DNA of 64,000 bases from Leptoclinus maculatus (taxonomy: Eukaryota > Chordata > Actinopteri > Perciformes > Stichaeidae). The position numbers and the translations under genes are program-made. The stretch spans positions 1,758,001 to 1,822,000 of the forward strand of contig JAVDOI010000005.1 of assembly GCA_032191485.1 (NCBI GenBank). The letters run 5' to 3'. The notes beneath the pieces are model-generated. The model was given only the letters and a program-made list of their open reading frames with translations. It was not told where the DNA came from and did not search any database. The number at the start of each line of letters is the position of its first letter. Positions within the stretch are counted from its first letter, which is position 1. Of this stretch, positions 22,660 through 34,524 are shown in pieces.

Positions 22660-22880
22660 AAACCTGCCTACGATTGAGTTATTAAAAGCAATTACAAAAT
22701 TAAATCTAATCCACAGGAGGAAGGGAACTCCTTTAAAGTGCATAATTCACCATTCCAAACATAAAAATGACCAACAACTCCACAGCAGAATATGAATTCC
22801 CCATGGAGAAAATTACACGTAATGTACACTTGTGATCAACCTTTAAAATGTAAAAATGTTTTATATGATTAAAGATTAGA
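22660..22880. repeat. direct duplication pair 2, copy 2
   Basis: Partner of 22285-22505, with indels of 3-15 bp. Confidence 0.75.
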
Positions 22881-22884
22881 TAAA

Positions 22885-23560
22885 GTAAACGTGTTGCTAA
22901 TACTGCAGTCTGTGATGTAAGTGCATGCAGCCAATTTACTTCTGATTGTAGTTAACACATAATTCTCATTTAAAGTTGCCATGATTATTTTTATAATATT
23001 GGTATCACAGAGAAATGTCTAAATACTAATAACATTGAAGTTTAACTATCAATTTTTTAAAGAAACAGTTTTTGTGGTTAAAGTGAAATAATAGGTGCAT
23101 GCAGCTCCACTATAGTGAAGTCCCCTCTTTGATAGGTAGACATCACTCAAAGAAGTTCCCTCTTGGCAATTTCTTTAAAACAAATTAAAAAGCACATTTA
23201 AAGTAATATACTGGTTAAAGACCATGAAAGTACATTTTCTATCCCATTTTAGTATTTTTAAAATTTAAAAACACAATTTATGACACAACAGTCTGTATCT
23301 GTGTGGCGGCTCCGGCATTTTAGCTCCTCGAGCTAAATGGGCTGAGATCATGGCAGTTATGTGCTGTGCATTGTGGGTAATGCAGTCTAATGACTCAAGA
23401 GGCGACGTGCATCCGACGCCGGCTTGACAAACATTCAGAGTGAAATTAAAGGGAAAGGTGACAAAGATAAGAACCCCCCCTAGAGGAGTCTGTGAGCAAA
23501 TAAATAATTAAATATAAATAAATAAATATGAATTACAAAAAATCTTAGAAAATAACAATA
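22885..23560. other. no recognisable gene
   Basis: Non-coding. Contains GAAGTCCCCTCTT at about 23118, the fourth occurrence of TCCCCTCTT in this region, and an (AAAT)n-like run at 23500-23528. Confidence 0.4.
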
Positions 23561-23564
23561 AAAA

Positions 23565-24520
23565 GTCTGTGGTTAGTTCACATGTCTGTGATAACAGCAG
23601 GACAGTTGAGTGTCTGTGTTAGTTCACATGTCTGTGATAACAGCAGGACAGTTGAGTGTCTGTGGTTAGTTCACATGTCTGTGATAACAGCAGGACAGTT
23701 GAGTGTCTGTGGTTAGTTCACATGTCTGTGATAACAGCAGGACAGTTGAGTGTCTGTGTTAGTTCACATGTCTGTGACAACAGCAGGACAGTTGAGTGTC
23801 TGTGTTAGTTCACATGTCTGTGATAACAGCAGGACAGTTGAGTGTCTGTGGTTAGTTCACACGTCTGTGATAACAGCAGGACAGTTGAGTGTCTGTGGTT
23901 AGTTCACACGTCTGTGATAACAGCAGGACAGTTGAGTGTCTGTGTTAGTTCACATGTCTGTGATAACAGCAGGACAGTTGAGTGTCTGTGGTTAGTTCAC
24001 ACGTCTGTGATAACAGCAGGACAGTTGAGTGTCTGTGGTTAGTTCACACGTCTGTGATAACAGCAGGACAGTTGAGTGTATGTGTTAGTTCACATGTCTG
24101 TGATAACAGCAGGACAGTTGAGTGTCTGTGGTTAGTTCACATGTCTGTGATAACAGCAGGACAGTTGAGTGTCTGTGGTTAGTTCACATGTCTGTGATAA
24201 CAGCAGGACAGTTGAGTGTCTGTGGTTAGTTCACATGTCTGTGATAACAGCAGGACAGTTGAGTGTCTGTGGTTAGTTCACATGTCTGTGATAACAGCAG
24301 GACAGTTGAGTGTCTGTGTTAGTTCACATGTCTGTGATAACAGCAGGACAGTTGAGTGTCTGTGGTTAGTTCACATGTCTGTGATAACAGCAGGACAGTT
24401 GAGTGTCTGTGGTTAGTTCACACGTCTGTGATAACAGCAGGACAGTTGAGTGTCTGTGGTTAGTTCACATGTCTGTGATAACAGCAGGACAGTTGAGCGT
24501 CTGTGTTAGTTCACATGTCT
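23565..24520. repeat. 46/47 bp minisatellite, about 20 units
   Basis: Twenty full units plus a partial one of GTTAGTTCACATGTCTGTGA followed by TAACAGCAGGACAGTTGAGT and GTCTGTG. Units are 47 bp (GTGGTTAG) or 46 bp (GTGTTAG). Very few point variants occur, mainly CACATG/CACACG. Units 6-8 and 9-11 share the same 46+47+47 variant order, indicating a recent 140 bp duplication. Apparent 66-codon frames within it are artefacts of the period. The array ends against a hAT insertion. Confidence 0.95.
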
Positions 24521-24829
24521 GTAATAAACAGTGACGTGCGGTGAGGTTCGTGGCTGGTGAGGCACTGACTCTTTAAGAGTCAGATTTACAAATATATGAA
24601 CCTAATAGAGCAGCTTAAATCACCATTCAATTGGCAGCTTGCACATTGACTACTGGTTGTTTTTCATATTTATAACAAACAAGAACGTTCAATTTATAGC
24701 TGCTCAGAGAAAGAGCGCATTTCCTCCGCACCCTCCGTGTGCTTTTAATTTGCCATCACAATTCCACAATTCCTACTCATTCAATACAAATAAAAAATAG
24801 GTTACTGCAGCGTATGCATGGTCTTACCT

Positions 24830-27389
24830 TTACTTGTAGATGAAGTCCATTCGTCGATCCTTCTGGACAACAATCTCCGTGACTTTGTTGTAAAAGTCCT
24901 CCTTATCTTCTTTCAGTTTTGGAAGTCTCTCCGTCTCAATGGAGATCATTGCCAGTGATGAAAGTCGTCCTTGGTCAGTGCGATTCCGACTGTATGTTTT
25001 GAGTCTTTTCAAAGCAGAGAATGACCTTTCCACGGACACTGTTGTAGCCGGTATAGTGAGCACCAGCTGGAGTAACTTTGTCACCTCAGGAACAGTCTGC
25101 ATCAGATCCTTCTTGGCCAAAAAGCTGAGAAGCTGTCCAGGGGACTTACATTCATCCCTCACTGTTTGTGAGCTATACAGTCCGATGAGATCAGCCTTTA
25201 GTCTCACAAAGTCAAAGAACCTGGCATATTTTGACAGGCTCTGCAGTTTGGTGTCATCAAAATGTTGTGACATTTCATTACATTTTGTACAATCGACCAA
25301 ACCAAGGAAAGCTAGCTCACCAAAATGATCAAACCTAGCTGTCAGTTGAACACTGATATTGTCCAGAATGTTATAAAACATTTGTTTCCTCTCATCTCTG
25401 ACTGACTTTTGACTTCAGACACTATCTGTCGTTCCGAGCGTGGCGCATTTCTGCTCAAATCGCTCATAGAAACTGTTAAACTTCTGTCTCTGGCGTTCCA
25501 CAAATCCAATTGTGTCGCGGATTCGTGCACAACAAAATCCAATGTCCATTACTTTGTTTTGCAGCACTCTGAAGAGTGCATCGGTTGCACTGAAAATGTC
25601 CTCATATGCCATAATGAAAAAGCACGTTGATGCCTTTGACAGCCACCGCTCATATCCATCATTAGGGTGTCATTATCCCAACTATCTGGATTTTCGCTCA
25701 TAATACGGAATACAGCATGCAGATTGGTACATTCATTAGCTTATTGTCTGCAACAGTCTTGAATTTGAACTCCATCTCGTGGGTGCTGCTCTTGGTAAAC
25801 GTCGCTTCACAACATCATCCAATAAGTGGGTGCTCTTCGTGGACTTACTGAAAAATGACGCTAGTCCCTCAACTGTTTTAAAAAAAGTTCTACACTCAGG
25901 CATGCATTTTGCTGAATGCAAGAGCACCAGGTTCAACTTGTGTGCGTAACAGTGAGTAAACATGGCCTCAGGCACCTTTTCTTTAATCCTGGCCTGCACC
26001 CCATTAAGCTGATGACATCACAGCTGCTCCGTCGTGAATCTGCGCTACCAGCTTTTCGACACACTTGTATTTCTCCAACACTCCCAAGACATACTCGGCT
26101 ATAGCAGGGGCTCGTCTGTCATCACTCACATCATCAAATCCCAAAAACGCCTCCCTCACTTCACTTTTAGCCACATAACGCAAAATGACAGAGATCTGGG
26201 CTTTGTTTGTGACATCAGTTGTCTCGTCTACTTCTACAGCAACAAATGAGGCATTAATCTCTTTTTTGGTATCATTTCTAATCACTCACCGACTGCTTCG
26301 ATTAAATCGTTCTGTATTCTGATTGACACGCCAGAAAACACAGTGGATGTCTCCAAATGTCTCGCTAATCTTTCATCTTTCTCAGTAAAAGCATTTCAAT
26401 CAGGAGAGACTTGTTTTATAAATTTAACAATGATTTATTGCACATGCATCAAATATGAAAAGTGCAAAGTCTTTGGCGATTGGACTCCATGCTGAAGTAC
26501 TATCACCGAGGCAGGGATACTGAGGTCCATCGGGACTAATCCCCCCTGGTGTCCAGACACTGGTGGTGGTGGTGGTGAAAGGAGTGCTGCCATCTGATGA
26601 TGAATCAGGAGCATAACTGTGATGCTGACTGGAGGTGACTGGGGTGGAGGAGGGTCGCGTCTGCTTCGCTGAAATGACAACTGACAGCAGCAGAGAGGAG
26701 AACACTTTTAAAGTTTGACAGCACCGATATGATTGGCTTCAGGAACCGGTGTGCAGAATCTGGTTGGTTACTTAAAAGTGCACGCCCCCAATCAGCTGAT
26801 AGAATAATCACAAAGAGAGGAGAGACAGAGATTATGCATGCGTGTCTACCTGACTGAACTTGCGCTTGAGCTACATGTAATAGTTGCCACGATTAGAAGA
26901 GCTTGAACTCTCATCGTTACCACGAAATGCCAGTTCCTGTTTAACTAGGAAGCAGGTTGCATTAATGAGGTCTTTTAAAATCTCTCGGTTTTCCTTTACC
27001 TTAGCATTGTGGATGCTAATATTTAGTCTCTGCTGTATCTATTCTCGAGGTTCCAAAAGTTTTCAAAGAAATTTGGCTTTGAATGTGAGTAGTTGATCTT
27101 TCATGTTTGCTGAGGCTTCTTGGTCACAAAATCCTGATTTAGTCCAGACATTGTCACACGTTGAGAACAGAAGACAGGGAAAGCAGTAAAGGTGGTTTCT
27201 TGTAGCACAGCCACACAGACAGTCTTTTTGCTCGTACCACTCCGTTTGAAAAGAGCGAGTTATCTTCTGTCTCGTCGTTTGAAGCAAACCTTTTAGCTCC
27301 AGCATTGGTCTCCCATCATTTATCACTTCACGTTTCGATTGAAAGTCCAGTTTTGAAAAATGTTTAAGCTTCGCTATAGATTCTTCCAT
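24830..27389 (-). pseudogene. hAT transposase pseudogene with TTF-type zinc finger (ZMYM1-like)
   Basis: Read on the minus strand from the Met at 27389 (MEESIAKLKHFSK). Order: TTF-type zinc finger (RSFQTEWYEQKDCLCGC, then HLYCFPCLLF) near 27130-27260, the ELAFRGNDES block near 26900-26950, then after the interruption the DUF4371-like catalytic part (VAVEVDETTD; AQIHDGAAVMSS) at 26004-26280, THCYAHKLNL near 25930 and TRWSSNSRLL near 25760. The C-terminal hAT dimerisation signature TIPATTVSVERSFSALKRLK lies near 25000-25060. Several frameshifts separate these blocks (around 25390-25420, 25610-25740, 26000, 26300), so it is inactive. Confidence 0.87.
26388..26878 (-). mobile_element. probable solo LTR interrupting the hAT gene
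   Basis: It breaks the hAT frame between NRGNYY (26885) and AFTEKDERLARHL (26380) and is flanked by (A/T)GTAA on both sides. On the minus strand it starts near TGTAGCTCAAGC, has a CAATAAATCATTG polyadenylation-like signal near 26435 and ends CTCTCCTGATTGAAAT. A diverged relative with the same ending and the same CCACCATCACCTCCAGTGTC-like middle lies at about 37625-38285. An ORF with a signal-peptide-like start (minus 26705) is inside it and is not considered a gene. Exact ends are uncertain. Confidence 0.55.
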
Positions 27390-27959
27390 TTTTGCGGTCA
27401 AAGCTAAATATACGACGAAGAAGAGAAGTGTAGAAGAAGAGCGTGCTGAGCACAAGCATGAACCCGACCCGTGGGCTCTCTCCCCCTTCATTGAGGCAGA
27501 GGTACTGTTTGCCTCCCCTCTGTGCTTCTTCACTGAGGTTTAATGTCAGATCAGCAAGACTAAACATGTTCTACACATACGTGAAATACATGACCTATTC
27601 TATGGAAAGAAAGGACATATAATACAAGTGTCTACAAATATTACAGTGGTGACAAACAATGAGAAAGCAAAAGGCACCGCTCAACCCAGTTTGTGAGGGA
27701 TTGCGCAATCCGAGGTGAGGCACAGCTCATCACTGCCTCACCTCGCGTCTCCTCTCTGTTTGAACAGGAAATGCGCAAATTCAGCGATTTTGATTACAAA
27801 AATGCTTGAAATGATGGGAATCATACAGAAATTACATTTATAGCACAGATCAGTAGATAAATATGAATATTTATTTTATTTTATCATTATTTGTTTTTTA
27901 CTTTTCATAATGACAGGTGAGGCTCTGCCTCCCCTGACTGCACGTCCCTGGTAATAAAC

Positions 27960-28935
27960 TGTATTTGCAGTGTGTTTTCTCTAGGTGTATCTCTTTTCTT
28001 AATTTGCAGTAGTGTGTTGAACTCTCAGGGCCAATGTTGCAATGGAAAAACAAAGGCAGCGAATAAGAAGACTAACAAGCAAACGCGGATGTAAACAATG
28101 ACCAATTTGAAATATTAAAACAGCCTTGCTTTACAAATGTTTTATGAGGAAGGAAATGTACTGAACAATGACATCCTGCCCTGCCTGCTTTTGGAAAGAA
28201 AGAGTTCTCACTCTATATGTCACATTGACATATAATCTCTATCCTTCCAGCAGCCTGGTGGGTGATGTGTGTCCTCTCAAAGGTCAGTGATTTAAAGAGT
28301 TCGTCTGAGCACAGTTTCCTTGTGCATGAGCAAAATGTATTCAGTTCCACTTACCTGTTTGGAATTAAAAAACGCTGCCATTGGAAATTCTCTTCAATCT
28401 GTATTGAGATTGGATGCCAGTAGACTTTGGATACTTGAGACTTAATGATGTTAAATTCATCTCTCTGAATTCGCTGAACCAAATTATAATTGTGTCAACC
28501 TTAATCTTCCCTTTCAGTTCCTTCTCCTCTTGAAAGCCTGTACTCTTGACTAATGGCTATTTTATCGATTCAAATGTGCTAAAGTCATTTGTCAAGTTAA
28601 TTGATGCTCTCCACTGCCTAGTCTTGTGACTCATACATGACATTCACCTGCTCCTTGACTTCAAATATATTTGGTGAACTTTCTGCTCGCATTGGATATC
28701 TTCACATTTACTTTCTGTGTATCTCCATATTTTGTTATAAATGAAGCAGACAGAAAATCAAATAGTACCCATGAGGAGTAGCCTTTGGCACTCTGCCCCA
28801 ACTCAAATGTATCTAAGTGTTATTTTATGTTGACGGGTACGTAGTGCAGAGTGGCAAGGAGAAGCTGCTCTTACTCTTAGTCCTTTTTTCTTTCTTAGAT
28901 TTCTTTTTACTTAAATATAAGAGCAACTGGAACTT
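27960..28935. other. no recognisable gene
   Basis: Unique-looking AT-rich DNA without supported features. Confidence 0.4.
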
Positions 28936-28975
28936 ATGAATTCCCCCCCGAGGGATCAATAAAGTTGAGTAATAT
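28936..28975 (+). repeat. LINE/SINE-type 3' tail
   Basis: AATTCCCCCCCGAGGGATCA followed by ATAAAGTTGAGTAA matches the tail shared with 8620, 38190 and 43708. No coding part is visible. Confidence 0.55.
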
Positions 28976-28979
28976 TTCC

Positions 28980-31150
28980 ATTTACTAAATTAGAAATCAA
29001 AATAATAAATTAACTCTTAGAACAAGCAAAAATGGCCAAATAGATGGTGCATTTCTAACCGGGCACCAGCGCACTGACGACTTCAAAACATTTGCATCCG
29101 TCTCTGTTTTTGGGCTGCGATAATGAATTGTATTCAGATCTGGATTCAGGCCTGTATCTGATCTCATTGTCATGTGACAATGAATGGAAACACATTGAAT
29201 TAAACCAAGCACTCCCAGTTTCTCCTGACAAGGAAATGCATGACAAGGGTGTGTTACTCCAAAAGCTGTGCGCAGGAAGTTGAGGCAAAAGTAAACTAGG
29301 CAAACAGTGAAATAAAAGACGTATTAGTTTAAGGAGGTGGAAAATAAAATAATGCTTCAAACACATTCACAGAGACAGACCTGTTTAATGGAAATATTTT
29401 GTTTTCATTATATATTTTTGTTTGCAGCATACCAGAGGAAATGTTCAATCCTGGCCGATGCCGATGTTTCATTTTAAAACCATTATCTGCCAAAACCGAT
29501 GACGTGGCGATATTATTGTGCATCCCTACTGAGGCTGATGGGAATGTCAATCTTCATCATGTCACATCACATCTCTGTTGCTGACCACTTAAACATCAAG
29601 CAACACAGCGGATTAATGCTTAGCGATACAAATATGATTCGAGGCAGATGTGAAAAATGCATAATTTTGAGGAGATGGCAGATTTATGGTCGAGCTGAAG
29701 TATGGAGTCATGCATGTGTCTGTCAGTTTTCATCATAAAATGTCTGAGGCTAAAGATCACACAATACGGTCCCTGCTGGAGTTCGAGACAATGGTTTGTC
29801 AACAATCATAATTCTCATAAGTGGACCAAGCTGAAGTATTTTGAGGCACACAATTACAGTTTATATCTTTTTTTTTTTTTTACTAACACATAGGACAAAT
29901 GTTCAGAGGCACACAGCAGACAATAGATACTTTTATTTGGAATTTTGCAAAATGCGACAACATTCTGATCTTAATTCTAAGTAGAAAAAACATTATACAG
30001 TCGTAAAAACATCTCAATACATCTGCAATCTCTATTCAATGCTGCAGAATAAAATGAAAATTAGATCATACTCCATACGGGGACAACATTCAGCTGTTTG
30101 CTTTAGACTGAGAACAACCTCAAGATGATCTGATGCGTAAAAACAGACACCTGAGCGTAATTACCTCAAAGACTGAACTTCCTGCACAAAACTTTCCTGA
30201 AACAGACCATGCAAATGACTGGATGTGTGTTTTCCCTCCACTTTGCACAAGCTGAGCCACCGAGTCTGCTCAGCGAGCACCACCCCATCTTCAAATCACA
30301 TCCAGTGGGATTCTAAAAATAGTGTTCCCTCAGAGGCTCTGTCTCATTAAACCTGATCTTAAGGCTTTACGTGCTCACGCCCCTCTCTGACTGAATGATT
30401 GCACATTGCGGTAATGAAGGCAGAGCTACAGCGCTATAAACATTAAAATGAAACTATCGCTGCCTTCTGATTTGAATCTGAACTTGTAACCCAAAATCTA
30501 AATTATTTACATGGTGTGTTGTTGAGCTGCTGAAGAAGTGAGAATCTGAGTCGTTCCAGATCAGACTCTTCATCCAAATGTTCACAACAGAACATTAGAT
30601 GGGGAAATGTCCATGGTCTGATGATACTATTACAGAGCCAGTCAAGACCTTTGCTGCCCTGCTGCCTGTGTTTCTTATCATCTACGGCCATGGTTACACT
30701 TGTCTGTTCAATGGGACTTTTGTCATGCGGTCATGCCGGGACGTCATTACCAAGTCTGTACTGTATGCTCAGAGATGGAATCTTACTCGCATAGCGATCA
30801 GCCAGACCACATGAAGAGATGGCCTGGCTCGCAAGTTTTTTTTACTGATAGACGCTTATTGTTGCAGCTGGAAATTATGTCAGTGAACCAAAACAGTAAA
30901 ACCAAAATAGTGAGCTTAATTCAGACATTTGTCCACCGTTGTCATACATTTAAGTCCAGATTCAACGGTTTCTACCATTTCTGCAGAAAAAGATGAGTGC
31001 TTCCATTGATATAGTAAAAAGGGTCAAGCAACCAAGAGTAAGTTTGGCTTCAGAGCAGTGGTGTCAGCATCGGGCTTCAGCTGGGAATATTTTTTGTCTA
31101 AACCCACATCTTTTTGACAGAAGAAAAAAATCTATAATTATCAATATTTT
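28980..31150. other. no recognisable gene
   Basis: Only short frames on both strands. A 14 bp T run is present at 29868-29881. The plus-strand frames at 30599-30814 and 30700-30996 overlap and match nothing known. Confidence 0.4.
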
Positions 31151-31154
31151 AAAA

Positions 31155-31375
31155 AACAGGTCGCGTGGGTTCGGAACGAACAGCGGAGGGCCGGTCGAGG
31201 TGTCTGTCGTCAGTGTGGCCCCGTGGACCAACACCGGAGGGCAGGCAGGATCGACTGTGGTTCCCTTGGTCCGACACCGGAGGGCAGGCTTACGTCAACT
31301 GGGTGATCTCCGCGGAACGACACAGGACGGCTGGACACGGGATCGCCGAGGAACCCCGTGGGCTCAGGTTAACAA
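31155..31375. repeat. GC-rich segment with two imperfect tandem copies
   Basis: GTGGACCAACACCGGAGGGC and TTGGTCCGACACCGGAGGGC, about 61 bp apart, mark two diverged units in a locally GC-rich block. No protein recognised in any frame. Confidence 0.45.
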
Positions 31376-31499
31376 CTAGTGATGTGTCCTTCCGTGTCGA
31401 GGCTTCGAAGCGTGTGTCGAGTAATCCAGGAAGATTTTGGCGAAGCGCGTATCGAGGCTTGTGTTGATGACGTATGTGGTGACGTTCGAAGTATAAACA

Positions 31500-31866
31500 A
31501 CACAACCTGGTAGCTGGCACACTAGTAGGAACTAGACAAGTGGCAGAGAGGTCAGAACCAGGGATCTTAAGAACGGAAATTTACGCACAGAGGTAACTGA
31601 GTACCAGGGTTAGTAGACTGTACGGACTGACCCAGGCCTGCAGGACCAGGATCAGGATCCGCTGTGTCAACCTACAGGTGGTAATCAACTGGATTGTCCG
31701 CAGCTGTGCACCAATCAGGGGTGTGGCCATGGGAGGTGTCTGGAGGCAGGCAGAGGAAAAACACAGAACACATGGCACACAATAACAAACGGGAATGACA
31801 GAACACATGATGAGATCAGGGGAAGCAGAGGTTAACACACAACGGGTCAGACAGGGATCCTGACAG
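31500..31866 (-). mobile_element. probable gypsy-type LTR
   Basis: On the minus strand the sequence begins TGTCAGGATCCCTGTCTGAC and continues with CTGTGTTTTTCCTCTG, CCACACCCCTGATTGGTG and GATTACCACCTG, the texture of many teleost gypsy LTRs (TGTCAGGATC start, CACCTG blocks). No partner LTR or coding region was found, so it would be a solo or fragmentary LTR. The left boundary is not resolved. Confidence 0.45.
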
Positions 31867-31869
31867 ATT

Positions 31870-32905
31870 GATACTGTGTACACTTTCATTTGTCCAATAA
31901 CTTGCTTAATAATGTTATATACTGTGTTGTGATAAATCCCATCCAGAATGTGCAGCATTTTGGACGGAAACGTCCCAAATGTTATCAGATAAAGGCTACT
32001 GAACAATACTGTGTTTTGTTAAAGCTGCACTAATCAATATTTTCATATGAACAATTGATCAAATTACTGTGTCAGGCATTGCTTGATACGAACCCAAAGA
32101 GAATCCTCTCCTGGCTGCAGTTCCCTCCCGTTCTGTGGACTACTTTACTGGGCCCGAGCGAGGACCAAATGGTCCTCTAGTGGGCCGAGCAGAACCGAGC
32201 CGGTTCCGAAGAATGCCATTTTCGGTAGCAAATATAATATTTCCACAACCATGCAGCATACCATTTGAACGAAGAATTTCTCATGAACCGAAGCATGTGT
32301 AACACTTTACACACTCAAAACACAATAAAACACGATCTTCGACAACATTCCTAGCCTCGTGCTAAATATATTCACTTTTTCTTGTTCATTTGGCCGAGAC
32401 ACGCATCAGAAATAGTCCCTCAAAAGACGTTTCTCAACCGACCGGGGTAAAGCTACATACTTAGCAACAATAGCATTCAACCACGCTTCGAACGTATATT
32501 TCGGATTTCCTCTCTTCAAAAGTTACCTGGGGGACAGCACCCTCGAGCAAAAATCACACTGCAGAAGAATTCTGGGTTGGTACTCACAATTTTGAAGCAA
32601 AATCATCAAACGGTGTCCTTAAACTCCTTTTTGACCGCTGATTCAGCTCCTGCTAACCATTTCCCATCTAACAAACTTGTGAAAAAAAGGAAGGGGGGTC
32701 AAATAAGCTTGGGGGACCACATTCCAGCGAGGCAGTCTCGCGCTTTTACGCTCCGGTCCTTCGGCTTAGATCGGCATTTATACACAACCGCTATGGCGCA
32801 CTTCTCCCGTAGCTCGCCGGCCTGGAGAGGCTTTGGAGACAGTTCCAGCTCTCCGAAATGATTTCTAACTGCTGTATGTGATAGATTGTGCATGTAGAAG
32901 GATAA
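31870..32905. other. no supported gene
   Basis: An open frame at 32577-32861 on the plus strand (contains KLVKKRKGGQISLGDHIPAR) matches nothing recognised. The inverted motif GGACCAAATGGTCC is at 32162-32175 and has an inverted counterpart at about 33406-33420. Confidence 0.35.
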
Positions 32906-32908
32906 AGG

Positions 32909-33365
32909 AAGTTAAATATATAGTTATTTAGGTTGTAAAAGTACAATGGAGAGGCTGGAGTTTCTCACATGACGACCTCTCGTGACCTCTCGTAACGTTT
33001 ATGTCTCTAACTCTGGCCTACTTCACTCTATTCACTCCAATTCTTTTGTGGCTGACTACTGCCATCGTTTGCTATGATGGTGGGTGGTTTTTAGGCTTTA
33101 CTGATTTACTCATTTAATATAGTATTATGAATAATAGTGCTTTTTCACCATACGAATTTGACATTTTTGACAAGTGGAGCTGTGTTCCATCTTCATCAGC
33201 TATTAACCAGTAACATATACATAATATTTACTCAATTCATATGAACAAACCCTTCTCAGTGTTATAAATCCATTGGAATTTTTCAAATAGATCTTGTAGT
33301 TAGAGAGTAAGGCCGCTTTGAGTATGGGTATAGTATTTTCGAGAATAAGCCCAAAAAAAGTCCTA
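32909..33365 (+). repeat. unclassified dispersed repeat, copy 1
   Basis: Shares with 34185-34520, in the same order, AAATATATAGTTAT, GACCTCTC, ATAGA(T/C)CTTGTAGTT, AGTATGGGTAT and ATTTTCGAG. The two copies are diverged and about 1.15-1.3 kb apart. Just after copy 1 lies TTAACCTGTTGTGCCCAACC (33387 onward), which would suit a piggyBac-like TTAA junction, but no transposase or second end was found. Confidence 0.5.
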
Positions 33366-33389
33366 GGTAGGATAGGGTCCAGAAGTTAA

Positions 33390-34180
33390 CCTGTTGTGCC
33401 CAACCGCGGACCATTTGGTCGTCCATCGAGAAAGTTTAGCGTACAGAGTGTCGTACAAGATCATGTAAGCCATTTTTACATACTCCAAACTCAACTAAAA
33501 CAAACAACTAAAAGAATTACCATAATATCAGTCATATTTTGCCGTGGCTGAGCCTACTCCAAGTCCAGTCGGAGCTACCAACAGAAAGCTACAAGCTAAC
33601 AAGGAAAACCGAGATACCAGAAAACAAGCCAATTATACACAGACTCCGGAAATATCTTCAATATTTCTCTCCGTGAAACCATTACAGAGATATGAGCCAT
33701 CAAACACCAGAACCACAAACCGCTTTATCGATTATTATCAGAAATGCACCTCACCTTATCGTCATTTTCGTTGTTGTTTTTTTACAAATATCTGTTCTAC
33801 GGATGTCCTGTGTGTCATAAAACCGTTTCCGTGAAGACAGGGGGTGTTTTCTAAACCAGGGGTGGGGGTTTGACTTTCGTCGTATCGGATTTTACGCTTC
33901 ACGAGGGACTGCGCGTTTTTGATTCTGACTGGCTAAAAGTGCTGTCAATCTTTTTCACGTGGGGTGGGCTCAATTCTCTAGACTCTAACACGTCGCAAGA
34001 GGTGTCAATCACTTCATTCGACCAATGGGCTGCTGACTTACAGGTCTGCGAAGACACAGAGGAACTGGAGTCAACCAAACTCCATGATGACAGAGACACA
34101 CAGAGAGGGCTCAGAGAGGATTCTGGCTCTCAAAATGAAGCCAAACTGCTGTATTTGGATGTATTGAACATCATTAGTGA
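33390..34180. other. no supported gene between the two repeat copies
   Basis: Plus-strand frames at 33544-33834 (starts MAEPTPSPVGATN) and 33870-34268 are open for 96 and 132 codons but match no family. They could be decayed transposon coding sequence. Confidence 0.35.
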
Positions 34181-34184
34181 TAAA

Positions 34185-34520
34185 ACAAGTGAAATATATA
34201 GTTATATAGTATATAAAATGACCATTTTGGTGACCTCGTCTGACCTCTCTGTACTAAAACCTCTCTAATTTTGTTCTGCTTCACTTTATCAAAGTCAAAC
34301 TTTGCAGAGACTGTTCACATATTGTGCTATGATTTGGGAGAAGTTTTAGACTTGCAGCTGCATCATTCCAAAGAAATAATAACAATAAAAGTGCTTTTTT
34401 TTTCAGGCGAACCTGAAACTTTTCAATTTGAACATCAAAATTATTAAAATAGACCTTGTAGTTGCAGAAATACACTTTTTAGTATGGGTATTCAATTTTC
34501 GAGCAGAGGCCTAAAAATAG
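34185..34520 (+). repeat. unclassified dispersed repeat, copy 2
   Basis: Partner of 32909-33365. See that entry for the shared words. Confidence 0.5.
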
Positions 34521-34524
34521 GGAT

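Larger units (their letters stand above)
24529..27950 (-). mobile_element. hAT transposon, perfect 8 bp target duplication, at end of the minisatellite
   Basis: The left end CAGTGACGTGCGGTGAGG and the inverted right end CAGGGACGTGCAGTCAGG are imperfect inverted repeats. GTAATAAA at 24521-24528 and 27951-27958 is an exact 8 bp duplication. It carries a minus-strand TTF-type-finger hAT transposase pseudogene, split by an LTR-like insertion at about 26388-26878. Total length is 3,422 bp. The insertion target is the last degenerate minisatellite unit. Confidence 0.93.

Noticed and set aside
23565..24520. Regular 46/47 bp units that superficially resemble a CRISPR array or repeat-containing protein
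   Set aside because: There are no unique spacers, the whole unit repeats, and the context is a vertebrate genome. Open frames in it are only by-products of a period that is not a multiple of three.
26424..26705. 93-codon minus-strand frame starting MFSSLLLSVVIS, resembling a secreted peptide
   Set aside because: It lies entirely inside the LTR-like insertion that interrupts the hAT gene. There are no cysteines in a peptide pattern and no other support.
31375..31500. Possible hAT end (AGTGATGTGTCC...CTTCGAAG words)
   Set aside because: Inverted ends and an 8 bp duplication could not be found. The TTCGAAG words alone are insufficient.
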